DNA of 64,000 nt from Roseateles puraquae (GCF_002205845.1 NZ_NISI01000002.1:372001-436000); one strand, 5' to 3'. Positions 14,989 to 25,694 are shown, counted from the first letter of the stretch. Notes: generated by a model from the sequence alone, not told the origin. A program made the numbers and translations.

Positions 14989-16902
14989 GTGAACCTCCAG
15001 AAACTCGTCCTCGGCGCCGCGGCGATTGCCGTGCTGGCTGCCTTCCCGCTGGTCTCCGGCAACCCGTACTACATCCACCTGGTCGAGACGATCATGATCT
15101 ACGCGATCGTGCTCTTCGGCCTGGACATCGTGGTGGGTTACACCGGCCAGGTGTCGCTCGGCCATGCGGGTCTTTTCGGCATCGGGGCCTACACGGCCGG
15201 CGTGCTCATCCTGAAGCTCGATGCGCCCGTCTACGCGACGCTGCCCGCCGCCATCGCGGTGGCGGCCGTGTTCGGCGCGATGCTGGCCCTGCCGGCGCTG
15301 CGCGTGACCGGGCCCTACCTCGCCATGGTGACGCTGGCTTTCGGCACCATCATCCAGATCCTCATCAACGAGATGACCTTCCTCACCGAAGGCCCGATGG
15401 GCATCACGCTGACCAAGCCGACGCTCTTCGGCCACCAGCTCGACGAGACCGAGTTCTACTGGCTCGTGATGGTCTGCCTGGTGGCGTCGCTGATCTTCGT
15501 GCACCGGGTGCTGCACTCGCAGCTGGGCCGCGCCTTCGAAGCCCTGCGCGGCAGCCCGGTTGCGTCGGACTGCATGGGCGTCTCGGTCTACCGCTACAAG
15601 GTCTACGCCTTCGTCATCTCGGCCGCGCTCGCGGGCCTGGCCGGGTCGCTGTATGCCTACTCCGAGCAGTACATCAGCCCGAACACCTACAACTTCGAGC
15701 TGACCGTGATGTTCCTGCTGGCCATCATCATGGGCGGCCGCAAGACACGCACCGGCGCGCTGCTGGGGGCGGCCATCATTGTGATGCTGCCCAAGCTGCT
15801 GGACGACCTGCAGGTCTTCCGCATCGGCGCCGTGGCCCTGGCCATCATCGTGGCCATCTCGGTGGGCGTGGCGATCAAGCGCGGCAAGATGACGGGCCAG
15901 GCCGCGGCCATCCCGGTGGTCGGCACGGTTGGCCTGGCGCTGGTGTCGTTCAAGCTCGACACCATGACCGACTGGCGGCTGTCCATCTTCGGCCTCATCA
16001 CGCTGTTCGTCGTGTACTACCTGCAGGACGGCATCGTCGGCTTCGTGCGCAATGCGCTCAACCTCAAGCCCAAGGTCGAACGCGACAGCACCTCGGCGGC
16101 TGCCGCGGCTCTCACCCGCGCCAGCAGCCAAGGCGAGCCCGAGCTGCTCAAGGCCAGCAACGTGCTGATGCAGTTCGGCGGCCTGAAGGCGCTCAACAAC
16201 GTCGACCTCGTCGTCAAGCGCGGCAGCATCCACGGCCTCATCGGGCCGAACGGTTCCGGCAAGAGCACGATGATGAACGTGCTCACCGGCATCTACCAGC
16301 CGACCGCCGGCACGGTGGTGTTCGCGGGCCGCACGGTCAATGGGCGCACCTCGTCGGACATCGCGCTGTCGGGCATCGCCCGCACCTTCCAGAACGTGCA
16401 GCTTTTCGGCGAGATGACCGCGCTGCAGAACGTGCTGGTGGGCCTGCACCACAGCTTCAAGAGCAACCTGCTCGACGTCGCCCTGCACCTGCCGCGCTAC
16501 CTGCGCGAGGACCGCGAGCAGCGTGCCCGTGCGCATGCGCTGCTCGACTTCGTCGGCCTGGGCGAACTCGCCAGCGAGGAGGCCCGCAACCTGCCCTACG
16601 GCAAGCAGCGCCTGCTGGAGATCGCCCGCGCGCTGGCGCTGGACCCGCAGTTGCTGCTGCTCGACGAGCCCGCCGCCGGCCTGACCGCGCCTGACATCAA
16701 GGAGCTGCTGGAGATCATCCGCAAGATCCGCGATGCCGGCGTCACCGTCATCCTCATCGAACACCACATGGACGTCGTCATGAGCCTGTGCGACCGCGTC
16801 TCGGTGCTGGACTTCGGCCAGAAGATCGCCGAGGGCCTGCCCGCCGAGGTGCAGGCCGACGAGAAGGTCATCGAAGCCTACCTGGGCGGCCAGGCCAGCT
16901 GA
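14989..16902 (+). CDS. livMG: Fused LivM permease-LivG ATPase
   Basis: 637 residues, GTG start with GAGGAAGG upstream. Residues 1-355 are LivM: about ten membrane segments, GLDIVVGYTGQVSLGHAGLF near residue 45 and the coupling loop LAIIMGGRKTRTGALLGAAI. After a short linker (about 360-385, TSAAAAALTRASSQGEPELL) residues 386-637 are LivG: GPNGSGKST, the Q-loop FQNVQLF, NLPYGKQRLLEIARALA in place of the LSGGQ signature as usual for LivG, LLLDEPAAGL and IEHHMDVVM. Fusion fixes a 1:1 permease:ATPase ratio and tethers only one of the two nucleotide-binding subunits; LivF is separate. Confidence 0.93.
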   Translation: MNLQKLVLGAAAIAVLAAFPLVSGNPYYIHLVETIMIYAIVLFGLDIVVGYTGQVSLGHAGLFGIGAYTAGVLILKLDAPVYATLPAAIAVAAVFGAMLALPALRVTGPYLAMVTLAFGTIIQILINEMTFLTEGPMGITLTKPTLFGHQLDETEFYWLVMVCLVASLIFVHRVLHSQLGRAFEALRGSPVASDCMGVSVYRYKVYAFVISAALAGLAGSLYAYSEQYISPNTYNFELTVMFLLAIIMGGRKTRTGALLGAAIIVMLPKLLDDLQVFRIGAVALAIIVAISVGVAIKRGKMTGQAAAIPVVGTVGLALVSFKLDTMTDWRLSIFGLITLFVVYYLQDGIVGFVRNALNLKPKVERDSTSAAAAALTRASSQGEPELLKASNVLMQFGGLKALNNVDLVVKRGSIHGLIGPNGSGKSTMMNVLTGIYQPTAGTVVFAGRTVNGRTSSDIALSGIARTFQNVQLFGEMTALQNVLVGLHHSFKSNLLDVALHLPRYLREDREQRARAHALLDFVGLGELASEEARNLPYGKQRLLEIARALALDPQLLLLDEPAAGLTAPDIKELLEIIRKIRDAGVTVILIEHHMDVVMSLCDRVSVLDFGQKIAEGLPAEVQADEKVIEAYLGGQAS

Positions 16903-16913
16903 GGACGAACAAG

Positions 16914-17636
16914 ATGCTCACCATCAAGAACCTCAGCGCCGGCTACGGCAAGGTCCAGGTCCTGCACGGCATCTCGCTGGAGGTACCCAAGGGCCAGGTC
17001 GTGACCCTCATCGGCTCCAACGGGGCCGGCAAGACCACCACCATGCGCGCGGTCAGCGGCATGATCAAGCCCACCGGTGGCGAGATCACGCTCAACGATC
17101 GCCGCATCGATGGCCTGGAGAGCTACCACATCGCCCGCCGCGGCCTCGCACACTCGCCGGAAGGCCGGCGCGTCTTCGCGACCATGACGGTGACGGACAA
17201 CCTGCGGCTCGGGGCCTTCCCGCGCTACACCGGCGAGCGGCCCAAGGGCGACATCGCGGGCGACCTGGAGCGCGCGCTGGAGCTCTTCCCGCGGCTGAAG
17301 GAGCGCCGCCTGCAACTTGCCGGCACGCTCTCCGGCGGCGAGCAGCAGATGCTGGCCATGGCCCGTGCGGTGATGCTCAACCCCGAAGTCGTGCTGCTGG
17401 ACGAGCCCTCCATGGGTCTGGCGCCCATCCTCGTGGACGAGGTCTTCCGCATCATCGAGAGCTTGAAAGCCCGTGGCGTCACCATGCTGCTGGTGGAGCA
17501 GTTCGCCGCGGCCGCGCTCAAGGTGGCGGACTACGGCTACGTGCTGGAGAACGGCCGCATCGCCGTGCACGGCCCTGCGGCCAAGCTGCGTGACGACCCC
17601 GCCGTGCAGGCGGCCTACCTCGGCGGCGGGCATTGA
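16914..17636 (+). CDS. livF: Branched-chain amino acid ABC transporter ATPase LivF
   Basis: 240 residues, a complete ABC ATPase: GSNGAGKTT (about 35-43), SPEGRRVFATMTV (the LivF Q-loop region), LSGGEQQMLAMARAVM, LLDEPSMGLAP and LVEQFAAAAL. It pairs with the LivG half of the fused protein to power the transporter. It starts 11 nt after the fusion gene, and its stop overlaps the TTG start of the following acetyltransferase gene. Confidence 0.94.
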   Translation: MLTIKNLSAGYGKVQVLHGISLEVPKGQVVTLIGSNGAGKTTTMRAVSGMIKPTGGEITLNDRRIDGLESYHIARRGLAHSPEGRRVFATMTVTDNLRLGAFPRYTGERPKGDIAGDLERALELFPRLKERRLQLAGTLSGGEQQMLAMARAVMLNPEVVLLDEPSMGLAPILVDEVFRIIESLKARGVTMLLVEQFAAAALKVADYGYVLENGRIAVHGPAAKLRDDPAVQAAYLGGGH

Positions 17637-18085
17637 AGGTATTGCCACCGGGCTACCGGCTCAGCTTCGACGACATCGACGCCGCGGCGGCCCACGCCTT
17701 CCTGACCACCGCCTACTGGTGCGAAGGCATCCCGCTGCCCACGGTGCAGCGGGCCATCGCGCATTCGCTGTGCATCGCGCTGCATGCCGACACGCAAGGT
17801 CAGGTCGGCTTCGCCCGTGTCGTCACCGACCGCACCACCTTCGCCTACCTGTGCGATGTCTATGTGCTGCCGGCCCATCGCGGGCAGGGCCTGGCCGATG
17901 GGATGATCCAGGCCTTGCTGGCCCATCCCGACCTGCAAGGCCTGCGCCGCTTCATGCTGTTCACGCGAGACGCCCACGCCCTCTACGCCCACCACGGCTT
18001 CCAGCCGCTGGCGACGCCGGACCGGGGCATGGAGGTCGTGCGGCCGGGGATGTACCTCACCGCCACGCCGCCTGACCATGCCTGA
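17633..18085 (+). CDS. GNAT family N-acetyltransferase
   Basis: 150 residues if translation starts at the TTG at 17633, which overlaps the livF stop (TTGA). No ATG or GTG occurs early in the frame, and the GNAT fold needs this N-terminus (YRLSFDDIDAAAAHAFL). Visible motifs are LCDVYVLPAHRGQGLADGMI (acetyl-CoA loop) and ALYAHHGFQPLATPDRGMEV. These match the small YjdJ/ElaA-like GNATs of uncharacterised substrate. It is read in the same direction as, and overlaps, both neighbours, so it is probably on the liv transcript. Confidence 0.82.
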   Translation: MKVLPPGYRLSFDDIDAAAAHAFLTTAYWCEGIPLPTVQRAIAHSLCIALHADTQGQVGFARVVTDRTTFAYLCDVYVLPAHRGQGLADGMIQALLAHPDLQGLRRFMLFTRDAHALYAHHGFQPLATPDRGMEVVRPGMYLTATPPDHA

Positions 18086-18920
18086 ACTGCGCCGCTTCGT
18101 CCAAGTCGACGTCTTCACCGCCACCCCGCTCAAGGGCAACCCGCTGGCGGTCGTCGTCGATGCGGCCGGTCTGTCCGACGACGACATGGCCGCCTTCGCC
18201 CGCTGGACCAACCTCAGCGAGACGACTTTCCTGCTGCCGCCCACCGACCCTGCGGCCGACTACCGCGTGCGCATCTTCACGCCCGGCGGTGAGCTGCCGT
18301 TCGCCGGCCACCCGACGCTCGGCAGCGCGCATGCTTTCCTGGCCAGTGGCGGCGACGCCAAGAAGCCGGGCGAGGTGGTGCAGCAGTGCGCCATCGGCCT
18401 GGTACGCGTGAAGCGCGATGGCGCGCGCCTGGCCTTCGCGGCCCCGCCACTGCGGCGCAGCGGGCCGGTGGCTGAGGCCGCGCTGCGCGCGCAGGCCATC
18501 GCGGCCCTGCGCGTCGCGCCTGAGGCTTTGTTGGACCTGGTCTGGGTCGACAACGGCCCCGGCTGGATGGCCGCACGCCTGCGCGATGCCGCTGCCGTGC
18601 AGGCGCTGCAACCTGACTTCGTGACCATGCAAGGCCTCAAGCTCGGCGTGGTGGGCGCCTGGCCGGCGGGCGGCGACTGCCAGTTCGAGGTGCGCGCCTT
18701 CGTGCCCGACCTGGGCGTGCCGGAGGACCCGGTCACCGGCAGCTTGAATGCAGGTCTGGCGCTGTGGCTGCAAGGCGCGGGCCTCGCGGGAGATCACTAC
18801 GTGGCCTCCCAAGGCGCGGCCCTCGGCCGGGCCGGTCGCGTGCATGTGCGCCGGGAGGCCGAGGCGACCTGGATCGGCGGCGACGTGACGCCGCTCGTCC
18901 ACGGCCAGGTGAGGTTGTGA
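18078..18920 (+). CDS. PhzF family isomerase/epimerase-like protein
   Basis: 280 residues. The PhzF fold is supported by RRFVQVDVFTATPLKGNPLA at the N-terminus, the catalytic Glu in TNLSETTFLL, IFTPGGELPFAGHPTLGSAH and the C-terminal GVPEDPVTGSLNAGLALWL. PhzF isomerises a phenazine precursor, but most homologues, including this one without other phz genes, have no known substrate. Overlap of 8 nt with the preceding GNAT and 1 nt with alaX indicates one transcription unit. Confidence 0.88.
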   Translation: MPELRRFVQVDVFTATPLKGNPLAVVVDAAGLSDDDMAAFARWTNLSETTFLLPPTDPAADYRVRIFTPGGELPFAGHPTLGSAHAFLASGGDAKKPGEVVQQCAIGLVRVKRDGARLAFAAPPLRRSGPVAEAALRAQAIAALRVAPEALLDLVWVDNGPGWMAARLRDAAAVQALQPDFVTMQGLKLGVVGAWPAGGDCQFEVRAFVPDLGVPEDPVTGSLNAGLALWLQGAGLAGDHYVASQGAALGRAGRVHVRREAEATWIGGDVTPLVHGQVRL

Positions 18921-19633
18921 TGACCGAAGAACTGTTCCGCGAAGACGCCACCCTGCTGGCCTGCGACGCCGTCGTGACCGCACAGGAAGAGGGCGGTGTG
19001 ACACTGGACCGCACCGTCAGCTACCCGCTGGGCGGTGGCCAGGCGGGCGACACCGGTTGGCTCGTGGCCGGCGGCCAGCGCTGGCGGGTGACCGACACGC
19101 GCAAGAGCAAGCTCACGCCGGGCGCCATCCTGCATTGCGTCGAGGGCGAACCACCGGCGGCCGGCACGGCGGTGCGCGTCGAGATCGATGCGGCCCGGCG
19201 CCAGGCGCACCGGCGATTTCACACCGCCACCCACCTGCTGTGCGCGCTGCTGCCGTATCCGGTGGACGGCTGCTCCATCACCGAGACCTACGCGCGGCTG
19301 GACTTCCACACCGACGAGCCCTTCGACAAGGACGCCATCCAGGCTGGCCTGGCACGCTTGGTGGCCGAGGCCCATCCGGTGCGCCATCGGTGGATCAGCG
19401 AAGAAGAGCTCGACGCCAACCCCGGCCTGGTGCGCTCCATGAGCGTGCAGCCGCCGCGTGGGCTGGGCCGGGTGCGCGTGCTGGAGATCGAGGGTGTGGA
19501 CCTGCAGCCCTGCGGTGGCACGCATGTCTCAAACACCGCCGAGATCGGCGCCGTGATCGTGACCAAGATCGAGAAGAAGAGTGCCAAGACCCGCAGGGTC
19601 GTGCTGGGCTTTGCCCAGCCAAGCGAAGCTTGA
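18920..19633 (+). CDS. alaX: AlaX-type alanyl-tRNA editing protein
   Basis: 237 residues, related to the editing domain of alanyl-tRNA synthetase and expected to hydrolyse mischarged Ser- or Gly-tRNA(Ala). Visible are DRTVSYPLGGGQAGDTGW (Gly-rich strand), the zinc motifs HTATH (about residue 98) and CGGTH (about 199), and the C-terminal KIEKKSAKTRRVVLGFA. The length fits AlaX-M proteins. Start ATG at 18920 overlaps the PhzF stop (TGATG). The last codons (AQPSEA) run into a palindromic insert, and a second copy of the tail-coding sequence follows downstream (see the repeat at 19575-19737). Confidence 0.9.
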   Translation: MTEELFREDATLLACDAVVTAQEEGGVTLDRTVSYPLGGGQAGDTGWLVAGGQRWRVTDTRKSKLTPGAILHCVEGEPPAAGTAVRVEIDAARRQAHRRFHTATHLLCALLPYPVDGCSITETYARLDFHTDEPFDKDAIQAGLARLVAEAHPVRHRWISEEELDANPGLVRSMSVQPPRGLGRVRVLEIEGVDLQPCGGTHVSNTAEIGAVIVTKIEKKSAKTRRVVLGFAQPSEA

Positions 19634-19737
19634 AGCACGCTTCTTCGGGGAGCACTCATGTGAGCGCAGCGAACGTGAGTGATCACCAAAAGAAGAGCGC
19701 CAAGACCCGGCGCGTGGTCTTGGGATTCCTGCCCTGA
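19575..19737 (+). repeat. Duplicated alaX 3' end flanking a palindromic insert
   Basis: The segment 19575-19615, encoding KKSAKTRRVVLGF, recurs at 19690-19730 with about three quarters identity at DNA level and the same encoded peptide, then LP and a TGA at 19735-19737. Between the copies lies about 75 bp containing ACTCATGT (19654-19661) and ACGTGAGT (19673-19680), a near-perfect 8-bp inverted repeat around GAGCGCAGCGA. The arrangement looks like insertion of a REP-like element with duplication of the gene end. Confidence 0.65.
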
Positions 19738-19762
19738 CGGCCGTGGCTACACTGCGGCGTCT

Positions 19763-20278
19763 ATGGCCGGCCCCGATATCCAGCTGATCACGCCCGAGTC
19801 CGCCGAGGACTGGCACGAGACCCGACTGATCCTGCGCGACTACGCCAACAGCCTGGACGTCGATCTCGACTTCCAGGGCTTCGAAGACGAGCTCGCCACG
19901 CTGCCCGGTGCCTATGCGCCGCCCGGCGGGCTGATGCTGCTGGCCGTGGTGGACGGCGCGGTGGCTGGCAGCGGCGCGTTCCGCCCCCTGCCCGATGCCG
20001 ACTACGCGAATGCCTGCGAGATGAAGCGCCTGTTCGTGCGTCCCGCCTTCCGCCGCTTCGGCCTGGGCCGCCTGCTGGCCCAGAACCTGATGGACCGGGC
20101 CACCGAGGCGGGCTACTCCGCCATGCTGCTGGACACCCTCGACGACATGGAGGCCGCCCGCGGCCTGTACGAAAGCCTGGGCTTCGTCGAGGTGCCGCCG
20201 TTCTACTTCAACCCCATCCCGGGCGCGCACTACCTGAAGGCGGATCTCGGCGCATTCCGGCCGAGTTACTTCGGATAA
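19763..20278 (+). CDS. GNAT family N-acetyltransferase
   Basis: 171 residues. MKRLFVRPAFRRFGLGRLLA is a textbook GNAT acetyl-CoA loop, followed by MLLDTLDDMEAARGLYESLG and VEVPPFYFNPIPGAHYLKAD, a tail common in bacterial GNATs annotated as carbonic anhydrase/acetyltransferase-like or YhhY-like; the substrate is unknown. The ATG at 19763 has no Shine-Dalgarno and a -10-like TACACT 9 nt upstream (19748-19753). It therefore appears to have its own promoter after the interrupted alaX region. Confidence 0.87.
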   Translation: MAGPDIQLITPESAEDWHETRLILRDYANSLDVDLDFQGFEDELATLPGAYAPPGGLMLLAVVDGAVAGSGAFRPLPDADYANACEMKRLFVRPAFRRFGLGRLLAQNLMDRATEAGYSAMLLDTLDDMEAARGLYESLGFVEVPPFYFNPIPGAHYLKADLGAFRPSYFG

Positions 20279-20295
20279 CGGCCTAGAGTGCCGGC

Positions 20296-21198
20296 ATGGC
20301 ACTGACTCACGACATCCAGCCCCTGGGCACGCATCGCTGCCTTTTGGGCGAATCGCCGCTGTGGCACCCCGACGAGGCGCAGCTGTACTGCGTCGACATC
20401 CCCGGCCGGCAGGTGCTGCGCTGGCGGGCGGGCGCCGACGCGCCGGATGTCTTCCCGCAGGATGCCGAGCCCGGCTGCATTGCGGCCCGGGTGGGCGGTG
20501 GTCTGGTGGTGGCCCGGCGCGACGGCCTGTGGGCACTGGACACGCAAACCGGCGCCACCTCGCCGCTGGCCGCGCCACCCTATGACCCGCAGCGCCAGCG
20601 CTACAACGACGGCAAGCCGGACGCCGTCGGGCGCTTCTGGGTCGGCACGCTCAGCGATGCGCGCGAGCCGGAGGCCTCGCTCTACCGCATCGGGTCGCAG
20701 GGGGCCGAGCCGCAGATCGACGGCATCGTGACCGCCAACGGGCTGGCCTGGAGCCCCGATGGCCGCGTGCTTTACCGAAGCGACACCAAGGCGCACACCG
20801 TCTGGTGCCATGATTTCGATGTGTCGACCGGCCGGGTCGGCACGGGCCGGGTGTTCGCGCAGTTCACGCCGCGGGCACCGGAGCAGCCGCTGAGCACCTA
20901 CGGCGGTCGCCCGGACGGTGCGGCGGTGGATGAGTCGGGCGCCTACTGGGTCGCCATGTTCGAAGGCGCTCGGCTGCTGCGTTATGCGCCATCGGGCGAG
21001 TTGCTGGAAGACATCGCGCTGCCGGTGCGCTGCCCCACCATGCCCTGCTTCGGCGGTGAAGACCGGCGCACGCTCTTCATCACCACCGCGCGCGACAAGC
21101 GCCCGGCTGATGAGCTCGCTCGCGAGCCCTGGGCCGGTGCCGTGCTGACGCTGCGGGTCGACGTGCCCGGGCTGCCCGCCGCGCGCTGCGCGCTCTGA
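20296..21198 (+). CDS. SMP-30/gluconolactonase family protein
   Basis: 300 residues of the six-bladed SMP-30/LRE beta-propeller: GESPLWHPDEAQLYCVDIPG with the metal-binding Glu, YNDGKPDAVGRFWVGTL (metal Asn), TANGLAWSPDGRVLYRSDT (metal Asn) and PDGAAVDESGAYWVAM (catalytic Asp region). These enzymes hydrolyse sugar or other lactones with Ca or Zn. The substrate is not given by context. The ATG has no Shine-Dalgarno; TAGAGT at 20284-20289 is 6 nt upstream, again a leaderless pattern. About 147 bp follow before atpI, holding the atp promoter. Confidence 0.9.
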   Translation: MALTHDIQPLGTHRCLLGESPLWHPDEAQLYCVDIPGRQVLRWRAGADAPDVFPQDAEPGCIAARVGGGLVVARRDGLWALDTQTGATSPLAAPPYDPQRQRYNDGKPDAVGRFWVGTLSDAREPEASLYRIGSQGAEPQIDGIVTANGLAWSPDGRVLYRSDTKAHTVWCHDFDVSTGRVGTGRVFAQFTPRAPEQPLSTYGGRPDGAAVDESGAYWVAMFEGARLLRYAPSGELLEDIALPVRCPTMPCFGGEDRRTLFITTARDKRPADELAREPWAGAVLTLRVDVPGLPAARCAL

Positions 21199-21259
21199 CG
21201 CCATCGCGCATCGTTCGCGCTTCGTGGAGCGCGGCGCCAGCGTGCGCGCAGGGTCGCTT

Positions 21260-21288
21260 TTGGGAAACTGCGGGTTACCACATATACT
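21260..21288 (+). promoter_or_regulatory. Candidate sigma-70 promoter of the atp operon
   Basis: TTGGGA (21260-21265) and TATACT (21283-21288) are separated by 17 bp, a good -35/-10 pair lying 57 bp upstream of the atpI start and after the SMP-30 gene. No stronger pair was seen in the gap. Confidence 0.65.
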
Positions 21289-21345
21289 CCCGTGGTTTTG
21301 CCGGCCGGCATCCGGGTCGGCGCCTCAACTCCCGTCACTGCCGAC

Positions 21346-21837
21346 ATGACTGCCGATTCCAAGGTTCGTCCTGCCAGCAGCTGGGACGACGAAGCGCCTG
21401 ATTCCGAGCCCGTGCCGCCCTGGACCGCCCAGCAGGTGCAAACCCTGCTGGCGCGCGAAAAGCCCTTCTCGCCCTGGCGGGTCGTGGGTCTGCAGGCGGT
21501 GGTCGGTGGCTTGTTGGCGTTGGCGTGGTGGCTTTTGGGCTCCGCGCCGGCGCAGCAGGTGCGCTCCACGGTCTGGGGTGCGGCTGCGGTGGTGTTGCCC
21601 CATGCGCTGATGGCGTGGGGTCTGCGCCGCCGGGCCGTCCAGGCTCAGGCGGCGCTCCTGTCGTTCCTCGTGTGGGAACTGATCAAAGTGGGCCTTGCGG
21701 TCGTCATCCTGGTGGCGGCTGCATGGCTGGTGCGGGATCTGAGCTGGCCGGCCTTGCTGGTGGCGCTGATCGCGTGCCTGAAGGTACATCTGGGGGCCTG
21801 GTGGTGGTTGAGCCGGGCCGTTCAAGAAACGAATTGA
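21346..21837 (+). CDS. atpI: ATP synthase subunit I (AtpI-like)
   Basis: 163 residues with a hydrophilic N-terminus and four membrane segments from about residue 45 (VVGLQAVVGGLLALAWWLLG onward). Position directly before atpB and the topology identify it as AtpI, which in other bacteria helps assemble the c-ring. The first 40 residues are more acidic and longer than in most AtpI proteins. The start at 21346 was taken as the first ATG after the promoter; an in-frame GTG at 21292 lies only 3 nt after the -10 element and is unlikely. Confidence 0.85.
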   Translation: MTADSKVRPASSWDDEAPDSEPVPPWTAQQVQTLLAREKPFSPWRVVGLQAVVGGLLALAWWLLGSAPAQQVRSTVWGAAAVVLPHALMAWGLRRRAVQAQAALLSFLVWELIKVGLAVVILVAAAWLVRDLSWPALLVALIACLKVHLGAWWWLSRAVQETN

Positions 21838-21850
21838 GTCACTAAAGACG

Positions 21851-23043
<1,193 letters not shown>

Positions 23044-23079
23044 TCACCATCCCCTTTCAGGCTTGAAAGGAGATAAGCC

Positions 23080-23550
23080 GTGAACATCAACGCAACACTG
23101 TGGATCCAGTGGATCCCGTTTGCGATCCTGGCATGGGTGACGGCTCAGTTCATCTGGCCCGTCATCGCCAAGGCTCTGGACGAGCGTGCCGCCAAGATCG
23201 CCGACGGCCTTGCCGCCGCTGATCGCGCCAAGAGCGAGCTGGCGTCCGCCAACAAGGCGGTCGAGGCCCAGCTGGCCCAGACGCGCACCGAATCGACCAA
23301 GCTGCTGGGCGACGCCGAAAAGCGCGCCGCAGCCATCGTCGAAGAGGCCAAGAAGCGCGCCGAGGACGAAGCCGCCAAGATCCTGGCCCAAGCCAAGGCC
23401 GATGCCGACCAGCAGGTCGCACGTGCCCGCGAAGCCCTGCGCGAGCAGGTTGCCGTGCTGGCCGTGAAGGGCGCTGAAGCCATCCTGCACAAGGAAGTCA
23501 ACGCCGGCGTCCACGCCGAACTGTTGACGCGTCTGAAGCAGGAGCTCTGA
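23080..23550 (+). CDS. atpF: F1Fo ATP synthase subunit b
   Basis: 156 residues, GTG start with AAAGGAG upstream. One N-terminal membrane helix ([20 protein letters not shown]) is followed by a long charged alpha-helical stalk rich in Ala, Lys and Glu. It forms the peripheral stator with delta. It ends 2 nt before atpH. Confidence 0.96.
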   Translation: MNINATLWIQWIPFAILAWVTAQFIWPVIAKALDERAAKIADGLAAADRAKSELASANKAVEAQLAQTRTESTKLLGDAEKRAAAIVEEAKKRAEDEAAKILAQAKADADQQVARAREALREQVAVLAVKGAEAILHKEVNAGVHAELLTRLKQEL

Positions 23551-23552
23551 CC

Positions 23553-24098
23553 ATGGCTGAACTCGCCACCATCGCCCGCCCCTACGCCGAGGCGCTGTTC
23601 CAGGTTGCCCGCAACGCCGACCTGGCCGCATGGCGCGGCCAGCTCGACGCTCTGGCCACCGTGGCGGGTGACGCCGCGCTGCGTCAGTTCGCCGACCACC
23701 CCAAGACGTCGGCCGACCAGGTCGTTGCCGTGGCTGTCGAAGCGGCGGAGAAGCAACTGGGCCAGCCGCTGCTGCCCGGCGTGCGCAACTTCCTGCAGAC
23801 GGTGGTCGAGAACCGCCGCCTGGACGCGGTGCCGGCCGCAGTTGCGCAGTTCCATACGCTGGCCAGCGGTGCCCTGGGCATCGCCGAAGCCGTGGTGGAC
23901 AGCGCCTATCCGTTGGACGCGGCCCAGCTCGCCGAGCTGACTGAAGTGCTCGAAAAGCGCTTCGGTCGCAAGCTGAAGCTGGACGTGCGTGTCGACGCCA
24001 CGCTGATTGGCGGCGTGCGCGCCACCGTCGGCGACGAAGTGCTCGACACCTCCGTGCGCGCCCGCCTGGAGCGCATGAAGACCGCGTTGATTGCCTAA
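23553..24098 (+). CDS. atpH: F1Fo ATP synthase subunit delta
   Basis: 181 residues of the OSCP/delta family: N-terminal six-helix domain starting ELATIARPYAEALFQVA and the C-terminal VDATLIGGVRATVGDEVLDT signature. It links the b-dimer to the top of the alpha3beta3 head. Only 2 nt separate it from atpF. Confidence 0.96.
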   Translation: MAELATIARPYAEALFQVARNADLAAWRGQLDALATVAGDAALRQFADHPKTSADQVVAVAVEAAEKQLGQPLLPGVRNFLQTVVENRRLDAVPAAVAQFHTLASGALGIAEAVVDSAYPLDAAQLAELTEVLEKRFGRKLKLDVRVDATLIGGVRATVGDEVLDTSVRARLERMKTALIA

Positions 24099-24140
24099 AC
24101 ATCCAACCACCCAGCGCCCAGCGCTGGGCGGGAGAGCGAC

Positions 24141-25694
24141 ATGCAACTGAACCCTGCAGAAATTTCCGAATTGATCAAGAGCCGCATCGAGGGCCTGGCC
24201 CCGAGCGCGGACATCCGCAACCAGGGCACCGTCGTGTCGGTCTCGGACGGCATCGTCCGTGTGCACGGCCTGTCGGACGTGATGCAGGGCGAAATGCTCG
24301 AATTCCCGGCCGCTCCGGATGGCTCGCAGACCTTTGGTCTGGCCCTGAACCTCGAGCGCGACTCCGTCGGCGCCGTGATTCTGGGTGCCTACGAGCACGT
24401 CTCGGAAGGCGACACCGTCAAGTGCACGGGCCGCATCCTGGAAGTGCCGGTCGGCCCCGAGCTGATCGGTCGCGTCGTGAACGCGCTGGGCCAGCCCATC
24501 GACGGCAAGGGCCCGATCAACGCCAAGATGACCGACGTCATCGAGAAGGTTGCCCCGGGCGTGATCGCGCGCAAGAGCGTGGACCAACCCGTGCAGACCG
24601 GCCTGAAGTCCATCGACTCCATGGTGCCCGTCGGCCGCGGCCAGCGCGAGCTGATCATTGGTGACCGTCAGACGGGCAAGACCGCCGTCGCCATCGACGC
24701 GATCATCAACCAGAAGGGTCAGAACATGACCTGCATCTACGTCGCCATCGGCCAGAAGGCGTCGTCGATCAAGAATGTGGTGCGCGCGCTCGAACAGGCT
24801 GGCGCGATGGAGTACACCATCGTCGTGGCCGCCTCGGCGTCTGAATCGGCTGCCATGCAGTACGTGTCGGCCTACTCCGGCTGCACGATGGGCGAGTACT
24901 TCCGCGACCGCGGCCAAGACGCCCTGATCGTCTACGACGACCTGTCCAAGCAAGCCGTGGCCTACCGCCAGGTCTCGCTGCTGCTGCGCCGCCCGCCGGG
25001 CCGCGAAGCCTTCCCCGGCGACGTGTTCTATCTCCACAGCCGCCTGCTGGAGCGTGCCGCCCGCGTGAACGCCGACTACGTCGAAGCCTTCACCAAGGGT
25101 GAGGTCAAGGGCAAGACCGGCTCGCTGACGGCCCTGCCGATCATCGAGACGCAAGCCGGTGACGTGTCCGCCTTCGTGCCGACCAACGTGATCTCGATCA
25201 CCGACGGCCAGATCTTCCTGGAAACCAACCTGTTCAACGCCGGTATCCGCCCCGCCATCAACGCCGGTATCTCGGTGTCGCGCGTCGGTGGTGCAGCGCA
25301 AACCAAGCTGATCAAGTCGCTGTCCGGCGGTATCCGTACCGACCTGGCCCAGTACCGTGAGCTGGCCGCGTTCGCGCAGTTCGCTTCCGATCTGGACGAA
25401 GCCACCCGCAAGCAGCTGGACCGCGGTGCCCGCGTGACCGAACTGCTGAAGCAGGCCCAGTACTCGCCGCTGTCCATCTCGCTGATGGCTGCCTCGCTGT
25501 ACGCCGCCAACAAGGGCTTCATGGACAGCATCGAAGTGAAGAAGGTCCTGGCCTTCGAACACGGCCTGCACCAGTTCCTGAAGACCAGCCACGCCGCGCT
25601 GCTCGCCAAGCTCGAGAACGACAAGGCGATGGACAAGGACGCTGAAGCCGAACTGAACGCCGCGATCACTTCCTTCAAGAAGTCCTTCGCCTAA
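24141..25694 (+). CDS. atpA: F1 ATP synthase subunit alpha
   Basis: 517 residues. The non-catalytic nucleotide site has Walker A GDRQTGKT (about 170-177); [20 protein letters not shown] and the catalytic-site arginine region [12 protein letters not shown] are intact. Length equals other betaproteobacterial alpha subunits. The N-terminus [18 protein letters not shown] is the delta-binding segment. Confidence 0.98.
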   Translation: MQLNPAEISELIKSRIEGLAPSADIRNQGTVVSVSDGIVRVHGLSDVMQGEMLEFPAAPDGSQTFGLALNLERDSVGAVILGAYEHVSEGDTVKCTGRILEVPVGPELIGRVVNALGQPIDGKGPINAKMTDVIEKVAPGVIARKSVDQPVQTGLKSIDSMVPVGRGQRELIIGDRQTGKTAVAIDAIINQKGQNMTCIYVAIGQKASSIKNVVRALEQAGAMEYTIVVAASASESAAMQYVSAYSGCTMGEYFRDRGQDALIVYDDLSKQAVAYRQVSLLLRRPPGREAFPGDVFYLHSRLLERAARVNADYVEAFTKGEVKGKTGSLTALPIIETQAGDVSAFVPTNVISITDGQIFLETNLFNAGIRPAINAGISVSRVGGAAQTKLIKSLSGGIRTDLAQYRELAAFAQFASDLDEATRKQLDRGARVTELLKQAQYSPLSISLMAASLYAANKGFMDSIEVKKVLAFEHGLHQFLKTSHAALLAKLENDKAMDKDAEAELNAAITSFKKSFA

